Notes: generated by a model not told the origin, from the sequence alone. 22,315 nucleotides of DNA from JANNAV01 sp031384695 (GCA_031384695.1 JANNAV010000159.1:1-22315), one strand, 5' to 3'; positions 15,100-22,315 are shown, counted from the stretch's first letter. Program-made: numbers and translations.

Positions 15100-16599
15100 A
15101 TGAACGAGATCGCAAACATCAGGCCCCTGTTGCCCGCAGCCCTGCCGGAAGCCGAATCCCTGCCGCAAAACGTCGAGGCCGAACAGCAGCTTCTGGGCGC
15201 CATCCTCACCAACAACGACGTGTTCGACCGTATCGCGGCCCTCGTGAAGCCCGAACACTTCTTCGATCCCGTCCACCAGCGCATTTTCGAGCGTGCCTCC
15301 GCCCGCATCCAGAAAAATGCTCTCGCCTCGCCCGTTACCCTGAAGCCTTTCTTCGAGGATGACGCGGGCCTGAAGGAACTTGGCGGCCCCGCCTATCTCG
15401 TGCGTCTTGCGGGGGCGGCGATCTCGGCCTATGCCGCCCGCGATTACGCCCAGATGATCTACGATCTCGCCGTGCGCCGCGAACTCATCGCTCTGGGCCG
15501 CGACATCGCTGCCAAAGCCGCCCGCGTCGAGGTGGAAAGCGAGCCGCGCGAACAGATCGTCGAGGCCGAACAGCGGCTCTATAAACTGGGCGAACAGGGC
15601 CATGCCGAGCGTGGCTTTCAATCCTTCCTCAAGGCGGTCACCGATGCCGTCAACCACGCCAACGCCGCCTATCAGCGCGACGGCGGCCTTGCGGGCATCG
15701 CCACCGGCCTGATTGATCTCGACAAGAAACTCGGCGGCCTGCACCCGTCCGATCTGCTGATCCTCGCGGGCCGCCCCTCGATGGGCAAAACCTCGCTGGC
15801 GACGAACATTGCCTTCAACATCGCCAAGGCCCACAAACGCGGCCGCCTGCCCGATGGCTCCGAAGGCTCGGTCGAAGGCGGCATCGTCGGCTTTTTCTCG
15901 CTCGAGATGTCGGCCGAACAACTCGCCGCCCGGATCCTCTCCGAGGCGTCCGAAGTGCCTTCCGAACAGATCCGCCGTGGTGACATGACCGAGGCCGAAT
16001 TCCGCCGCTTTGTCGAGGCCGCCAAGGCGCTGGAATCCTGCCCCCTCTACATCGACGACACCCCCGCCCTGCCGATCTCTCAGGTCGCCGCCCGCGCCCG
16101 CCGCCTGAAACGCACCCACGGGCTCGATCTTCTGATCGTCGATTACCTGCAACTCCTCAAAGGCACCGGCAAAGGCGAAAACCGCGTCAACGAGGTGTCG
16201 GAGATCACCCAAGGGCTCAAGGCCATCGCCAAGGAACTCAACATCCCCGTCATCGCCCTCTCGCAGCTTTCCCGCGCCGTGGAATCCCGCGACGACAAAC
16301 GCCCGCAACTCTCCGACCTGCGCGAATCCGGCTCGATCGAGCAAGACGCCGATGTGGTGATGTTCGTGTTCCGCGAGGAATATTACCGCGAGCGTGAAAA
16401 GCCCGGCGATCACGAATTGGAAAAGATGGCGCAGTGGCAGCAGATCATGGAAAACGTCCATGGCAAGGCCGAAGTGGTGATCGGCAAACAGCGCCACGGC
16501 CCGATAGGCTCTGTTGAGCTCAGCTTTGAAGGCCGCTTCACCCGCTTTGGCAACCTCGCAAAACCCTGGCAGAACACCGGCACCGACGTCGGTTTCTGA
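15100..16599 (+). CDS. dnaB: Replicative DNA helicase DnaB
   Basis: A 499-residue hexameric 5'-3' helicase. The N-terminal domain (LPQNVEAEQQLLGAIL to about residue 125) is followed by a linker and the RecA-like domain, with Walker A GRPSMGKTS (224-232), the VGFFSLEMSAEQLAARI segment, Walker B LLIVDYLQLL, and ALSQLSRAVESRDDKRPQLSDLRESGSIEQDAD with the arginine finger region. An insertion of about 15 residues (HKRGRLPDGSEGSVEG) before FFSLEM is longer than in E. coli. ATG 15100 is chosen since AGAGGA lies 5-6 bases ahead; ATG 15094 is too close to that site. No intein is present. It is followed by a 19-bp dispersed element. Confidence 0.97.
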   Translation: MNEIANIRPLLPAALPEAESLPQNVEAEQQLLGAILTNNDVFDRIAALVKPEHFFDPVHQRIFERASARIQKNALASPVTLKPFFEDDAGLKELGGPAYLVRLAGAAISAYAARDYAQMIYDLAVRRELIALGRDIAAKAARVEVESEPREQIVEAEQRLYKLGEQGHAERGFQSFLKAVTDAVNHANAAYQRDGGLAGIATGLIDLDKKLGGLHPSDLLILAGRPSMGKTSLATNIAFNIAKAHKRGRLPDGSEGSVEGGIVGFFSLEMSAEQLAARILSEASEVPSEQIRRGDMTEAEFRRFVEAAKALESCPLYIDDTPALPISQVAARARRLKRTHGLDLLIVDYLQLLKGTGKGENRVNEVSEITQGLKAIAKELNIPVIALSQLSRAVESRDDKRPQLSDLRESGSIEQDADVVMFVFREEYYREREKPGDHELEKMAQWQQIMENVHGKAEVVIGKQRHGPIGSVELSFEGRFTRFGNLAKPWQNTGTDVGF

Positions 16600-16623
16600 T
16601 CCCGTCCGCATTCTTCATTGCTC

Positions 16624-16642
16624 AAATATCCCCGCCGGAGGC
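16624..16642 (+). repeat. Second copy of the 19-bp dispersed element AAATATCCCCGCCGGAGGC
   Basis: Identical over 19 bases to 752-770, with similar flanks on the left (a T-rich stretch, then GCT or GGCT). It starts 25 bases after the dnaB stop. The first copy completes a hairpin with the following bases; this one does not. Its position after a gene end in both cases suggests a 3'-end-associated repeat. Confidence 0.6.
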
Positions 16643-16652
16643 CCGAACCTTT

Positions 16653-16677
16653 GCCCCCGGCGCAAGCCCCCGGCGCA
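16653..16677. repeat. Two tandem copies of GCCCCCGGCGCA ahead of alr
   Basis: GCCCCCGGCGCA occurs at 16653-16664 and 16666-16677, a 13-base period. It is in the 122-base gap between dnaB and alr and could be a recent slippage duplication; no function is apparent. Confidence 0.6.
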
Positions 16678-16721
16678 TATTCCCCCTTGACCCCGCCCCC
16701 CTGCCTGTCAAAACGCACCTT

Positions 16722-17771
16722 ATGGCCCTACCGACGCTCTCCATTGATCTTGATGCTGTCGCCGCCAACTGGCGCGCGCTGGACCGTGCCTCGGCGCGCG
16801 GGGTGCAAACCTCGGCGGTGGTCAAGTCCGATGGTTACGGCCTCGGCGTCACCCGCATCGCGCGCGCTTTGGCCGGGGCGGGGGCGCGGCGGTTTTTCGT
16901 GGGTGTGGCCGAAGAAGGCGCTGCCCTGCGGCAAACCCTTGGCGACGGCCCGCAGATCTGCGTGCTGAACGGCCATATGGCGGGCGATACCGAGATGATC
17001 GGCGATCTTGATCTGACGCCGATGCTGAACTCTATCGACCAGATCACCCGGCATCTGGAAGCGCTGCCCGGCCATGGCTTTGGCGTACAACTCAACACCG
17101 GCATGAACCGGCTCGGCGTGGATGAGGCCGAGTGGGAGGCGATTGCCCCCTTCGTGCTGGACGCGGGCCCGGATATGCTGATGTCGCACCTCGCCTGCGC
17201 CGATGATCCCGACCATCCGCTGAACGAGGTGCAACTCGAAACCTTCCACGCGATGACCGATGGCACCGGCCTGCCGCGCTCGCTGGCCGCCACCGGTGGT
17301 ATCCTTCTGGGCCCGCGCTATCACTTTGATCTGACCCGCCCCGGCATCGGCCTTTACGGCGGCGCGCCCTATGAGGGGGCCGCGCGCGTGGTGTCGCTGG
17401 CGCTGCCGCTGATCCAAAGCCGCGAGATCGCGGCGGGGGCAAGTGTCGGCTATGGCGCGTCCTGGGTGGCAAGCGTCCCTTCCATCATCGCCACGCTGGG
17501 CGGCGGCTATGCCACCGGGCTGTTGCGCAGCCTTGCGGGCCGCGCCAGCCTTTGGGATGGCGACACCGCCGTGCCGCTGGTGGGCCGGGTGTCGATGGAA
17601 CTCGTCACCGCCGATATCACCCATTTGCCGCAGGTGCCGCGCAGCCTCGATATCCTCGGGGCGCATCAAAGCATCGACGCGCTGGCAGCCCTCGCCGGCA
17701 CCATCGGCTACGAGTTGCTGATCCGCCTCGCCGCCGGTGTTGAGCGCCGCTATCTGGAGGGCGCGGCGTGA
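16722..17771 (+). CDS. alr: Alanine racemase
   Basis: A 349-residue PLP enzyme that makes D-alanine for peptidoglycan. The N-terminal barrel has the cofactor lysine K35 in AVVKSDGYGLG, then LNTGMNRLG (R130), MSHLACADDP and TRPGIGLYGG. The C-terminal domain carries the second catalytic tyrosine Y244 in SVGYGASW and VGRVSMELV. Several usually conserved positions differ: the H of YGHG is L, GYADG reads GYATG, and the MD pair reads ME. The catalytic Lys and Tyr are intact, so it is probably active. No good ribosome site is visible ahead of ATG 16722. It overlaps mlaE by 4 bases (GTGA at 17768-17771). Confidence 0.93.
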   Translation: MALPTLSIDLDAVAANWRALDRASARGVQTSAVVKSDGYGLGVTRIARALAGAGARRFFVGVAEEGAALRQTLGDGPQICVLNGHMAGDTEMIGDLDLTPMLNSIDQITRHLEALPGHGFGVQLNTGMNRLGVDEAEWEAIAPFVLDAGPDMLMSHLACADDPDHPLNEVQLETFHAMTDGTGLPRSLAATGGILLGPRYHFDLTRPGIGLYGGAPYEGAARVVSLALPLIQSREIAAGASVGYGASWVASVPSIIATLGGGYATGLLRSLAGRASLWDGDTAVPLVGRVSMELVTADITHLPQVPRSLDILGAHQSIDALAALAGTIGYELLIRLAAGVERRYLEGAA

Positions 17772-18547
17772 TCGCGGCCTTCCTCGCCCGCATCGGCCGC
17801 CCGGTGCTGGCAGCCATCGCGTCCCTTGGCCGGATCACCCTGTTTGCCGCCTCGGTGCTGCGCCACCTGCTGCAGCCGCCGTTCTACTGGCGCGAGTTTG
17901 GCCAAAGCCTGCTGCATATCGGCTGGTTCACCCTGCCCGTGGTCGGCCTGACCGCCCTGTTCACCGGCGGCGCGCTGGCCTTGCAGATCTACTCCGGCGG
18001 CGCGCGTTTCAACGCCGAGGCGGTGGTGCCCTCCATCGTCGCCATCGGCATGGCGCGCGAGCTTGGCCCCGTGCTGGGCGGCTTGATGGTCGCGGCCCGC
18101 GTGGCATCGTCCATCGCGGCCGAGATCGGCACCATGAAAGTGACCGAACAGATCGACGCACTGGTAACCCTTTCCACCAACCCAATGAAATATCTGGTGG
18201 TGCCCCGCGTGCTCGCGGCCACCCTGACCGTGCCGATACTGGTGGCCGTCTGCGATTCCATCGGCATCGCCGGCGGCTGGCTGGTGGGCATCACCCGCCT
18301 TGGTTTCAACTCCTCCACCTACCTCGCCAACACCGTCGATTTTCTGGAGTTCTGGGATATCGGCTCCGGCCTCGTCAAGGGTGCTGTGTTCGGCTTTATC
18401 GTGGCGCTGATGGGCTGCTATTTCGGCATGAACTCGGCCCGCGGCTCGCAAGGGGTGGCTTCGGCCACCAAATCGGCGGTGGTGGCCGCCAGCATGCTGA
18501 TCCTCGCCGCCAACTACGTTCTGACTGGGTTGTTTTTCACCTCATGA
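17768..18547 (+). CDS. mlaE: MlaE-type lipid transport permease
   Basis: A 259-residue inner-membrane protein of the MlaE family. It has an N-terminal amphipathic part, then about five membrane segments, with the family core SIVAIGMARELGPVLGGLMVAARVASSIAAEIGTMKVTEQIDAL and the following NPMKYLVVPRVLA. It forms the permease of the MCE-linked ABC system that moves phospholipids between inner and outer membrane. The start is GTG 17768, with GGAGG 7 bases ahead, inside the alr end. Its stop overlaps an ATG at 18544 that opens a six-codon ORF leading to mlaF. No mlaD (MCE) or other Mla gene follows, so the partner must be encoded elsewhere. Confidence 0.92.
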   Translation: MIAAFLARIGRPVLAAIASLGRITLFAASVLRHLLQPPFYWREFGQSLLHIGWFTLPVVGLTALFTGGALALQIYSGGARFNAEAVVPSIVAIGMARELGPVLGGLMVAARVASSIAAEIGTMKVTEQIDALVTLSTNPMKYLVVPRVLAATLTVPILVAVCDSIGIAGGWLVGITRLGFNSSTYLANTVDFLEFWDIGSGLVKGAVFGFIVALMGCYFGMNSARGSQGVASATKSAVVAASMLILAANYVLTGLFFTS

Positions 18548-18564
18548 TCGAACTTGCCGCATGA
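18544..18564 (+). CDS. Six-codon ORF (MIELAA) linking mlaE to mlaF
   Basis: ATG 18544 overlaps the mlaE stop as ATGA, reads MIELAA and ends in a TGA that overlaps the mlaF ATG (18561) as a second ATGA. Its first 12 bases, ATGATCGAACTT, differ at one position from the mlaF start, ATGATTGAACTT, 17 bases on. It looks like a duplication of the mlaF start. Whether it is translated is unknown. Confidence 0.4.
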   Translation: MIELAA

Positions 18565-19307
18565 TTGAACTTCTGGGCGTCACCAAAAGCTTCGGGTCCA
18601 ACCGCGTGTTGCGCGGGGTCAACCTCGTCATTCCGCGCGGCCAAAGCATGGTGGTGATCGGCGGCTCCGGCACCGGCAAATCGGTGCTGCTGAAATCCAT
18701 CCTCGGCCTCGTGCGCCCCGATGCGGGCCGCATCACCCTCGATGGCGAAGACGTCTTGCGGGCCGAGCGGGATGCCTTCCTCGCCCGTTTCGGCATGCTG
18801 TTCCAAGGCGGCGCGCTGTTCGACAGCTTTCGCGTCTGGGAAAACGTCGCCTTCCGCCTGATGCGCGGCCCCCGTGCCCTGCCCAAACCCGAGGCCCGCG
18901 CCATAGCCATCGAGAAACTGCGCCGCGTCGGCCTCAAACCCGAGGTGGCCGATCTCTACCCCGCCGAACTCTCTGGTGGCATGCAAAAGCGTGTCGGCCT
19001 CGCCCGCGCCATTGCCGCCCAGCCCGAGATCATCTTTTTTGACGAGCCCACCACCGGCCTTGATCCGATCATGGCGGGGGTGATTAACGATCTGATCCGC
19101 GAGATCGTGGTGGAAATCGGCGCCACCGCCATCACCATCACCCATGATATGACCAGCGTTCGCGCCATCGCCGACCGGGTGGCGATGCTGCATGACGGGG
19201 TGATCAAATGGAGTGGCCCGGTCGCCGATCTTGATTCGACCCCCGACCCTTATGTGCAGCAATTCATCCATGGCAGCCCCACCGGCCCGATTGCCGCCAT
19301 ACGTTGA
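18561..19307 (+). CDS. mlaF: MlaF-type lipid transport ATP-binding protein
   Basis: A 248-residue ABC ATPase. Walker A is GGSGTGKSV (residues 34-42), the Q-loop is in MLFQGGALFDSF, typical of MlaF, the signature is LSGGMQKR (137-144), Walker B IIFFDEPTTGLDP and the switch histidine ITHDM (about 195). It drives lipid transport through the adjacent MlaE permease. ATG 18561 fits the family start (MIELLGVTKSFG). The ATG at 18544 is in another frame and stops at once. Translation of mlaF is likely coupled to mlaE. A weak stem (GTTGCG 19326-19331 with CGCAAC 19348-19353) follows the gene. Confidence 0.94.
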   Translation: MIELLGVTKSFGSNRVLRGVNLVIPRGQSMVVIGGSGTGKSVLLKSILGLVRPDAGRITLDGEDVLRAERDAFLARFGMLFQGGALFDSFRVWENVAFRLMRGPRALPKPEARAIAIEKLRRVGLKPEVADLYPAELSGGMQKRVGLARAIAAQPEIIFFDEPTTGLDPIMAGVINDLIREIVVEIGATAITITHDMTSVRAIADRVAMLHDGVIKWSGPVADLDSTPDPYVQQFIHGSPTGPIAAIR

Positions 19308-19379
19308 GGCGGTTTTCCCGCAAGGGTTGCGACATTGTTTCCGCATCCGCAACAACACCCGGTATCTGATTGAGTTTGT

Positions 19380-19391
19380 GGGGAATTCCCC
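19380..19391. repeat. Perfect 12-bp palindrome GGGGAATTCCCC upstream of 19465
   Basis: A perfect two-fold palindrome 74 bases ahead of the next gene, at the left edge of an AT-rich block (19395-19440) unusual for this genome. It could be an operator for a dimeric regulator, but I recognise no specific family. Confidence 0.35.
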
Positions 19392-19410
19392 GCGAAAAAC
19401 TTAAAAAACA

Positions 19411-19441
19411 TTGCAAATTCTTTGCGAAATGGAACAGTAAT
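19411..19441 (+). promoter_or_regulatory. Possible promoter for the 19465 gene
   Basis: TTGCAA (19411-19416) and AGTAAT (19436-19441) lie 19 bases apart in an AT-rich stretch; the spacing is longer than ideal. A small dyad, GCAAA-TTC-TTTGC, spans 19413-19425. Confidence 0.25.
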
Positions 19442-19464
19442 CCGGTCGCTCGGGGGAGTTTGGT

Positions 19465-20253
19465 ATGTCTTTGAAACTGATAGGTTTGTTTTCGCGCTCG
19501 CAAGAAACCCTGCAATCGCTGGCCCAGGGGCTGGTGGTGATGCTGGCGCTTGGGCTGACGGGGGCCACGCTGGCGGCCGCCTTCGGCCTGCTGCCCTGGC
19601 CACAGGTCGCCCTGTTCTTTGGCGGTCAAGCGGTGCCGCAGGCCGGCATGTGGCTGCAGATCGGCCTGACCGGGCTGCTGGCGATGCTGGTGTTCTTTCT
19701 GCCCGCCAATCACCGGATGGCCCGGCTGGAACGCTCGCACCGCAGCTTTGCCATGGGCATCGAGGATGTCAGCCACGCCTACCGCATGGCCCACGCCGCC
19801 GACCGCAGCGGCGTTTTCGCCCTGTCGGGAGAGTTCGCCGAGATGCGCGCCCGGATGGAGCACATGCGCAACCACCCCGATTTTCAATCGCTGGAGCCCG
19901 AGTTGTTGCAGCTTGCCGCCCAGATGAGCCTTGAGACCCGCGATCTGGCCCGCGCCTATTCCGAGCCCAAGGTGGCCCGCGCCAAGGCGTTTCTGCAGCA
20001 GCGTCAGGAAGAGGTGCAGGCCCTCACCGACAAGCTGCAAATCGCCCGCCACACCTGCGACGAGCTGCGCCGCTGGCTTAACGACATCGAGGCCGAAGAG
20101 CGCATCGCCCAAACCCAGATCCGCAGGCTCGAGGCCGACCTGAAAGAGATCCTGCCCGGTCTGGGCTACGCCTTCGATCACGAAGAGCTGCGCGACGCCA
20201 ACGTGGTGGCCCTGCCGAAACCCGCCAAAGAGCAGGCCAGCACCGCCCCCTGA
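19465..20253 (+). CDS. Membrane protein with C-terminal coiled coil, unknown function
   Basis: A 262-residue protein I do not recognise by function. Two hydrophobic segments lie at about residues 19-45 and 60-82, followed by a long cytoplasmic-type soluble region. Residues about 95-165 are helical and rich in His, Met and Arg (SHRSFAMGIEDVSHAYRMAHAADRSG). Residues about 170-235 are a strongly charged coiled coil (FLQQRQEEVQALTDKLQIAR, DIEAEERIAQTQIRRLEADL). GGGGGAG lies 6 bases ahead of ATG 19465. It has its own upstream AT-rich control region and lies between mlaF and a PqiA-like gene. An envelope scaffold role is conceivable, but nothing in the sequence proves it. I see no nuclease, helicase or kinase motif. 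Confidence 0.85.
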   Translation: MSLKLIGLFSRSQETLQSLAQGLVVMLALGLTGATLAAAFGLLPWPQVALFFGGQAVPQAGMWLQIGLTGLLAMLVFFLPANHRMARLERSHRSFAMGIEDVSHAYRMAHAADRSGVFALSGEFAEMRARMEHMRNHPDFQSLEPELLQLAAQMSLETRDLARAYSEPKVARAKAFLQQRQEEVQALTDKLQIARHTCDELRRWLNDIEAEERIAQTQIRRLEADLKEILPGLGYAFDHEELRDANVVALPKPAKEQASTAP

Positions 20254-20313
20254 ACCCCGCAGCAAGCGCCAAACAGCTTGACCCCAAACCCCACAGCGGG
20301 CATCACCCGGCCC

Positions 20314-20739
20314 ATGAAATACGCCAACCTCGCCCTCCTCATCCTCTTCCCCATCGCGTGGTTCGCGCCCCTTTTGCGCGCGGCCCTGCTGCCCGTCTTC
20401 GGGATGGACGAAATATCCGTCATCACCGGCCTGCAATCCCTTTGGGCCACCGATGCCGCTCTCGCCCTCCTCGTCACCTTTCTCGCCATCTTCGCCCCCT
20501 TCGCCAAAACCCTCGGCCTTGCCCTGCTGCACTTCGGCCTTCTCAGCCCCCGCACCCTGCCTGCGCTGTCCGCGCTCGGCAAACTCGCCATGGCCGACGT
20601 CTTCCTGATCGCCCTCTACATCGTCGTCGTCAAAGGCGCGGGCTATGTCACCATCGAGGTGGCATGGGGCCTTTACCTGTTCACCGCCTGCATCCTCGCC
20701 TCGCTGATGATCTCGATGCGCACCGCCACCAAGCCTTGA
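20314..20739 (+). CDS. PqiA-like (paraquat-inducible protein A) membrane protein, single domain
   Basis: A 141-residue protein with four membrane segments at about residues 5-27, 45-67, 85-105 and 112-133. The pattern EISVITGLQSLW, then a LLVTFLAIFAPFAKTLGLALL segment, SALGKLAMADVFLIALYIV and VEVAWGLYLFTACILAS matches one PqiA domain. E. coli PqiA has two such domains plus zinc-binding cysteines; here there is one domain and no CxxC motif. PqiA works with the MCE protein PqiB in envelope lipid transport, which would suit the nearby mlaE and mlaF. The ATG at 20314 has only a poor ribosome site; a TTG at 20278 in frame is an alternative. radA starts 31 bases after it. Confidence 0.8.
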   Translation: MKYANLALLILFPIAWFAPLLRAALLPVFGMDEISVITGLQSLWATDAALALLVTFLAIFAPFAKTLGLALLHFGLLSPRTLPALSALGKLAMADVFLIALYIVVVKGAGYVTIEVAWGLYLFTACILASLMISMRTATKP

Positions 20740-20770
20740 TCAATCCCGCCATTCAGGGCACCTAAGGGCG

Positions 20771-22129
20771 ATGAGCAAAGCCAGCCCCAGCTTCACCTGC
20801 ACCGCCTGCGGTGCCAGTACCCGCAAATGGGCCGGGCGCTGCGAGGCGTGCGGCGCCTGGAACTCGATCATCGAGGAAGCGCCGCTTTCCGCAGGCCCCA
20901 AATCGCTGGGCGCAAAGGGCCGCACCATCCCCCTCTCCGATCTTGCCACCGAAGAGGCCCCACCGCCCCGCATCGGCTCGGGGATTGACGAATTGGACCG
21001 CGTGCTGGGTGGCGGCCTGGTGCCCGCCTCGGCCATTTTGGTGGGCGGCGATCCCGGCATCGGCAAATCGACGCTGCTGTTGCAAGCCGCCGCTTCCTTC
21101 GCACGCCAAGGGGTGAAATGCCTCTATATCTCGGGCGAAGAGGCCACAGCACAGGTGCGGATGCGCGCCAACCGCCTCGGGCTGCAAGACGCCCCGGTCA
21201 GCCTTGGCGCGGAAACCAACCTGCGCGATATCCTGACCACGCTGGATGCCACCCGCCCCGGTCTTGCGATCATCGACTCGATACAAACCATGTGGCTTGA
21301 CACCATCGAGGCCGCCCCCGGTTCCGTCTCTCAGGTGCGCGCCGCCGCCCATGAGCTGGTGACTTTCGCCAAGAAACGCGGCGTGGCGGTGATCCTTGTG
21401 GGCCATGTCACCAAGGATGGCCAGATCGCCGGCCCCCGCGTGGTCGAACACATGGTCGATACCGTGCTGTATTTCGAGGGCGAGCGTGGCCACCAGTTCC
21501 GCATCCTGCGCGCCGTGAAAAACCGCTTCGGCCCTGCCGATGAAATCGGCGTGTTCGAGATGACCAGCGACGGCTTGCAACAGGTCACCAACCCCTCCGC
21601 CCTGTTCCTCTCCGAACGCGGCACCTCCACCCCCGGCTCGGCGGTGTTTGCGGGCATCGAGGGCACCCGGCCGGTGCTCACTGAAATTCAGGCCCTCGTC
21701 GCCCCCTCCACCCTCGGCACCCCGCGCCGCACCGTGGTGGGCCTCGATTCCGGCCGCCTCTCCACCATCCTCGCGGTGCTGGAGGCGCGCTGCGGCATCT
21801 CGTTCGCGGGCCTTGATGTGTTCCTCAATGTGGCGGGTGGGATGCGGGTAACCGAACCTGCCGCCGACCTCGCCGTCGCCGCCGCCATACTTTCGTCACG
21901 CGAGGATGTTGCAATTCCGCCAGAGACCGTGCTTTTCGGTGAAATCAGCCTCTCGGGGGCCCTGCGCCCGGTGGGTCAAACCGAATCCCGGTTGAAAGAG
22001 GCGGCGAAACTTGGTTTCTCGCAGGCAATCGCCCCCAGCCGTTCAAAACTGGGAGAGGCTGCGGGTATGACAGTGCGTCAGATGCCGGACCTGACGGCGT
22101 TTGTCGGGGAAATTTTCGGGGCAGGCTAG
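20771..22129 (+). CDS. radA: DNA repair protein RadA
   Basis: A 452-residue protein. An N-terminal zinc finger has C10, C13, C24 and C27 (CTACG and CEACG). The RecA-like ATPase domain carries Walker A GGDPGIGKST (92-101), the LYISGEEATAQVRMRANRLG segment, Walker B LAIIDSIQ and the RadA-specific KNRFG (250-254). The C-terminal third is a Lon-protease-like domain (VVGLDSGRLSTILAVLEA, FLNVAGGMRVTEPAADLAVAAAILSS, FGEISLSGALRPV) without proteolytic function in this family. RadA is a helicase that extends and processes recombination intermediates. It follows the PqiA-like gene by 31 bases and precedes cvpA by 37, and all may share a message. Confidence 0.97.
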   Translation: MSKASPSFTCTACGASTRKWAGRCEACGAWNSIIEEAPLSAGPKSLGAKGRTIPLSDLATEEAPPPRIGSGIDELDRVLGGGLVPASAILVGGDPGIGKSTLLLQAAASFARQGVKCLYISGEEATAQVRMRANRLGLQDAPVSLGAETNLRDILTTLDATRPGLAIIDSIQTMWLDTIEAAPGSVSQVRAAAHELVTFAKKRGVAVILVGHVTKDGQIAGPRVVEHMVDTVLYFEGERGHQFRILRAVKNRFGPADEIGVFEMTSDGLQQVTNPSALFLSERGTSTPGSAVFAGIEGTRPVLTEIQALVAPSTLGTPRRTVVGLDSGRLSTILAVLEARCGISFAGLDVFLNVAGGMRVTEPAADLAVAAAILSSREDVAIPPETVLFGEISLSGALRPVGQTESRLKEAAKLGFSQAIAPSRSKLGEAAGMTVRQMPDLTAFVGEIFGAG

Positions 22130-22166
22130 CGCCCCCAATAAGGCCGCAAGGCCAAAGGAGACCGAG

Positions 22167-22315
22167 ATGGAAGGCTTTACCCTGATTGACGCGGGCGTCG
22201 GCGTGATCATCGTGCTGTCGGCGATCCTCGCCTATTCGCGCGGCTTCGTGCGCGAGGCGATGGCGATCGCGGGCTGGGTTGGGGCGGCGTTTCTCGCCAC
22301 CATTTTCGCCTCCTC
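22167..22315 (+). CDS. cvpA: CvpA family membrane protein, N-terminal part (cut by window end)
   Basis: The first 49 codons of a gene that runs off the window. MEGFTLIDAGVGVIIVLSAI followed by LAYSRGFVREAMAIAGWVGA matches the start of CvpA: a first membrane segment, the conserved SRGFVRE loop and the start of a second segment. CvpA proteins are small inner-membrane proteins linked to colicin V production and envelope stress; in many proteobacteria the gene precedes purF. AAAGGAG at 22154-22160 lies 6 bases ahead of ATG 22167. It is 37 bases after radA. Confidence 0.9.
   Translation, partial: MEGFTLIDAGVGVIIVLSAILAYSRGFVREAMAIAGWVGAAFLATIFAS

Noticed and set aside
15076..16611. Open frame of 511 codons on the minus strand
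   Set aside because: Antisense to dnaB over its full length; Gly/Asp/Phe-rich shadow.
16687..16715. Promoter for alr (TTGACC with AAAACG 17 bases on)
   Set aside because: The -35 is good, but the -10 is very poor and would place the start site at the alr ATG.
19264..20532. Open frame of 422 codons on the minus strand
   Set aside because: Antisense to the 19465 gene and part of the PqiA-like gene; those have better starts and recognisable membrane patterns.

Overview
The window is a gene-dense stretch of about 64% GC chromosome. Protein sequences and gene order (BolA/monothiol glutaredoxin; ZapA with transketolase; a pst-pho cluster with PhoR divergent; pyrC-pyrE-dnaB-alr-mlaEF-radA-cvpA) point to an alphaproteobacterium of the Rhodobacteraceae. 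This placement is inference from sequence character; no 16S or other marker is present. No tRNA, rRNA, CRISPR array, insertion sequence or phage gene was seen, and no gap between genes exceeds about 240 bases.

Layout. (1) 1-661: end of a BolA gene and a CGFS monothiol glutaredoxin, a known Fe-S/iron partner pair. (2) 793-1684, minus strand: a coiled-coil protein overlapping zapA, probably a Z-ring accessory pair. (3) 1887-3902: transketolase, apparently started from TTG. (4) 3903-4135: a convergent intergenic with two hairpins and a C-rich 17-18 bp tandem repeat that runs into the 3' end of phoB. (5) 4136-10163, minus strand: pstS-pstC-pstA-pstB-phoU-phoB, a complete high-affinity phosphate uptake operon with its response regulator at the far end. 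(6) 10164-10352: the divergent control region with a strong Pho box. (7) 10353-12586: phoR (no membrane segment), then yceI and a cytochrome b561. (8) 12597-12989, minus strand: a small secreted LprI/DUF1311-like protein. (9) 13119-16599: pyrC, pyrE and dnaB. (10) 16722-19307: alr-mlaE-mlaF, tightly overlapping. (11) 19465-22315: a membrane/coiled-coil protein of unknown role, a short PqiA-like membrane protein, radA and the start of cvpA.

How the genes work together. Under phosphate limitation PhoR phosphorylates PhoB, which should bind the Pho box between phoR and pstS and raise transcription of the transporter and of phoB itself. A perfect hairpin between pstS and pstC would favour excess production of the binding protein. 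In the right half, pyrimidine synthesis (pyrC, pyrE), replication (dnaB), cell-wall D-alanine supply (alr), envelope lipid transport (mlaE, mlaF, possibly the PqiA-like protein) and DNA repair (radA) are neighbours but need not share a pathway.

The window is mainly core chromosome. The observations most worth a second look are small: a 17-bp duplication at the mlaE/mlaF junction that creates a six-codon ORF linking both genes by ATGA overlaps; G-quadruplex-prone repeats over the phoB stop codon; an exact 19-bp dispersed element downstream of two gene ends; an orphan terminator-like hairpin in the tkt leader; and the unexplained membrane/coiled-coil gene at 19465.
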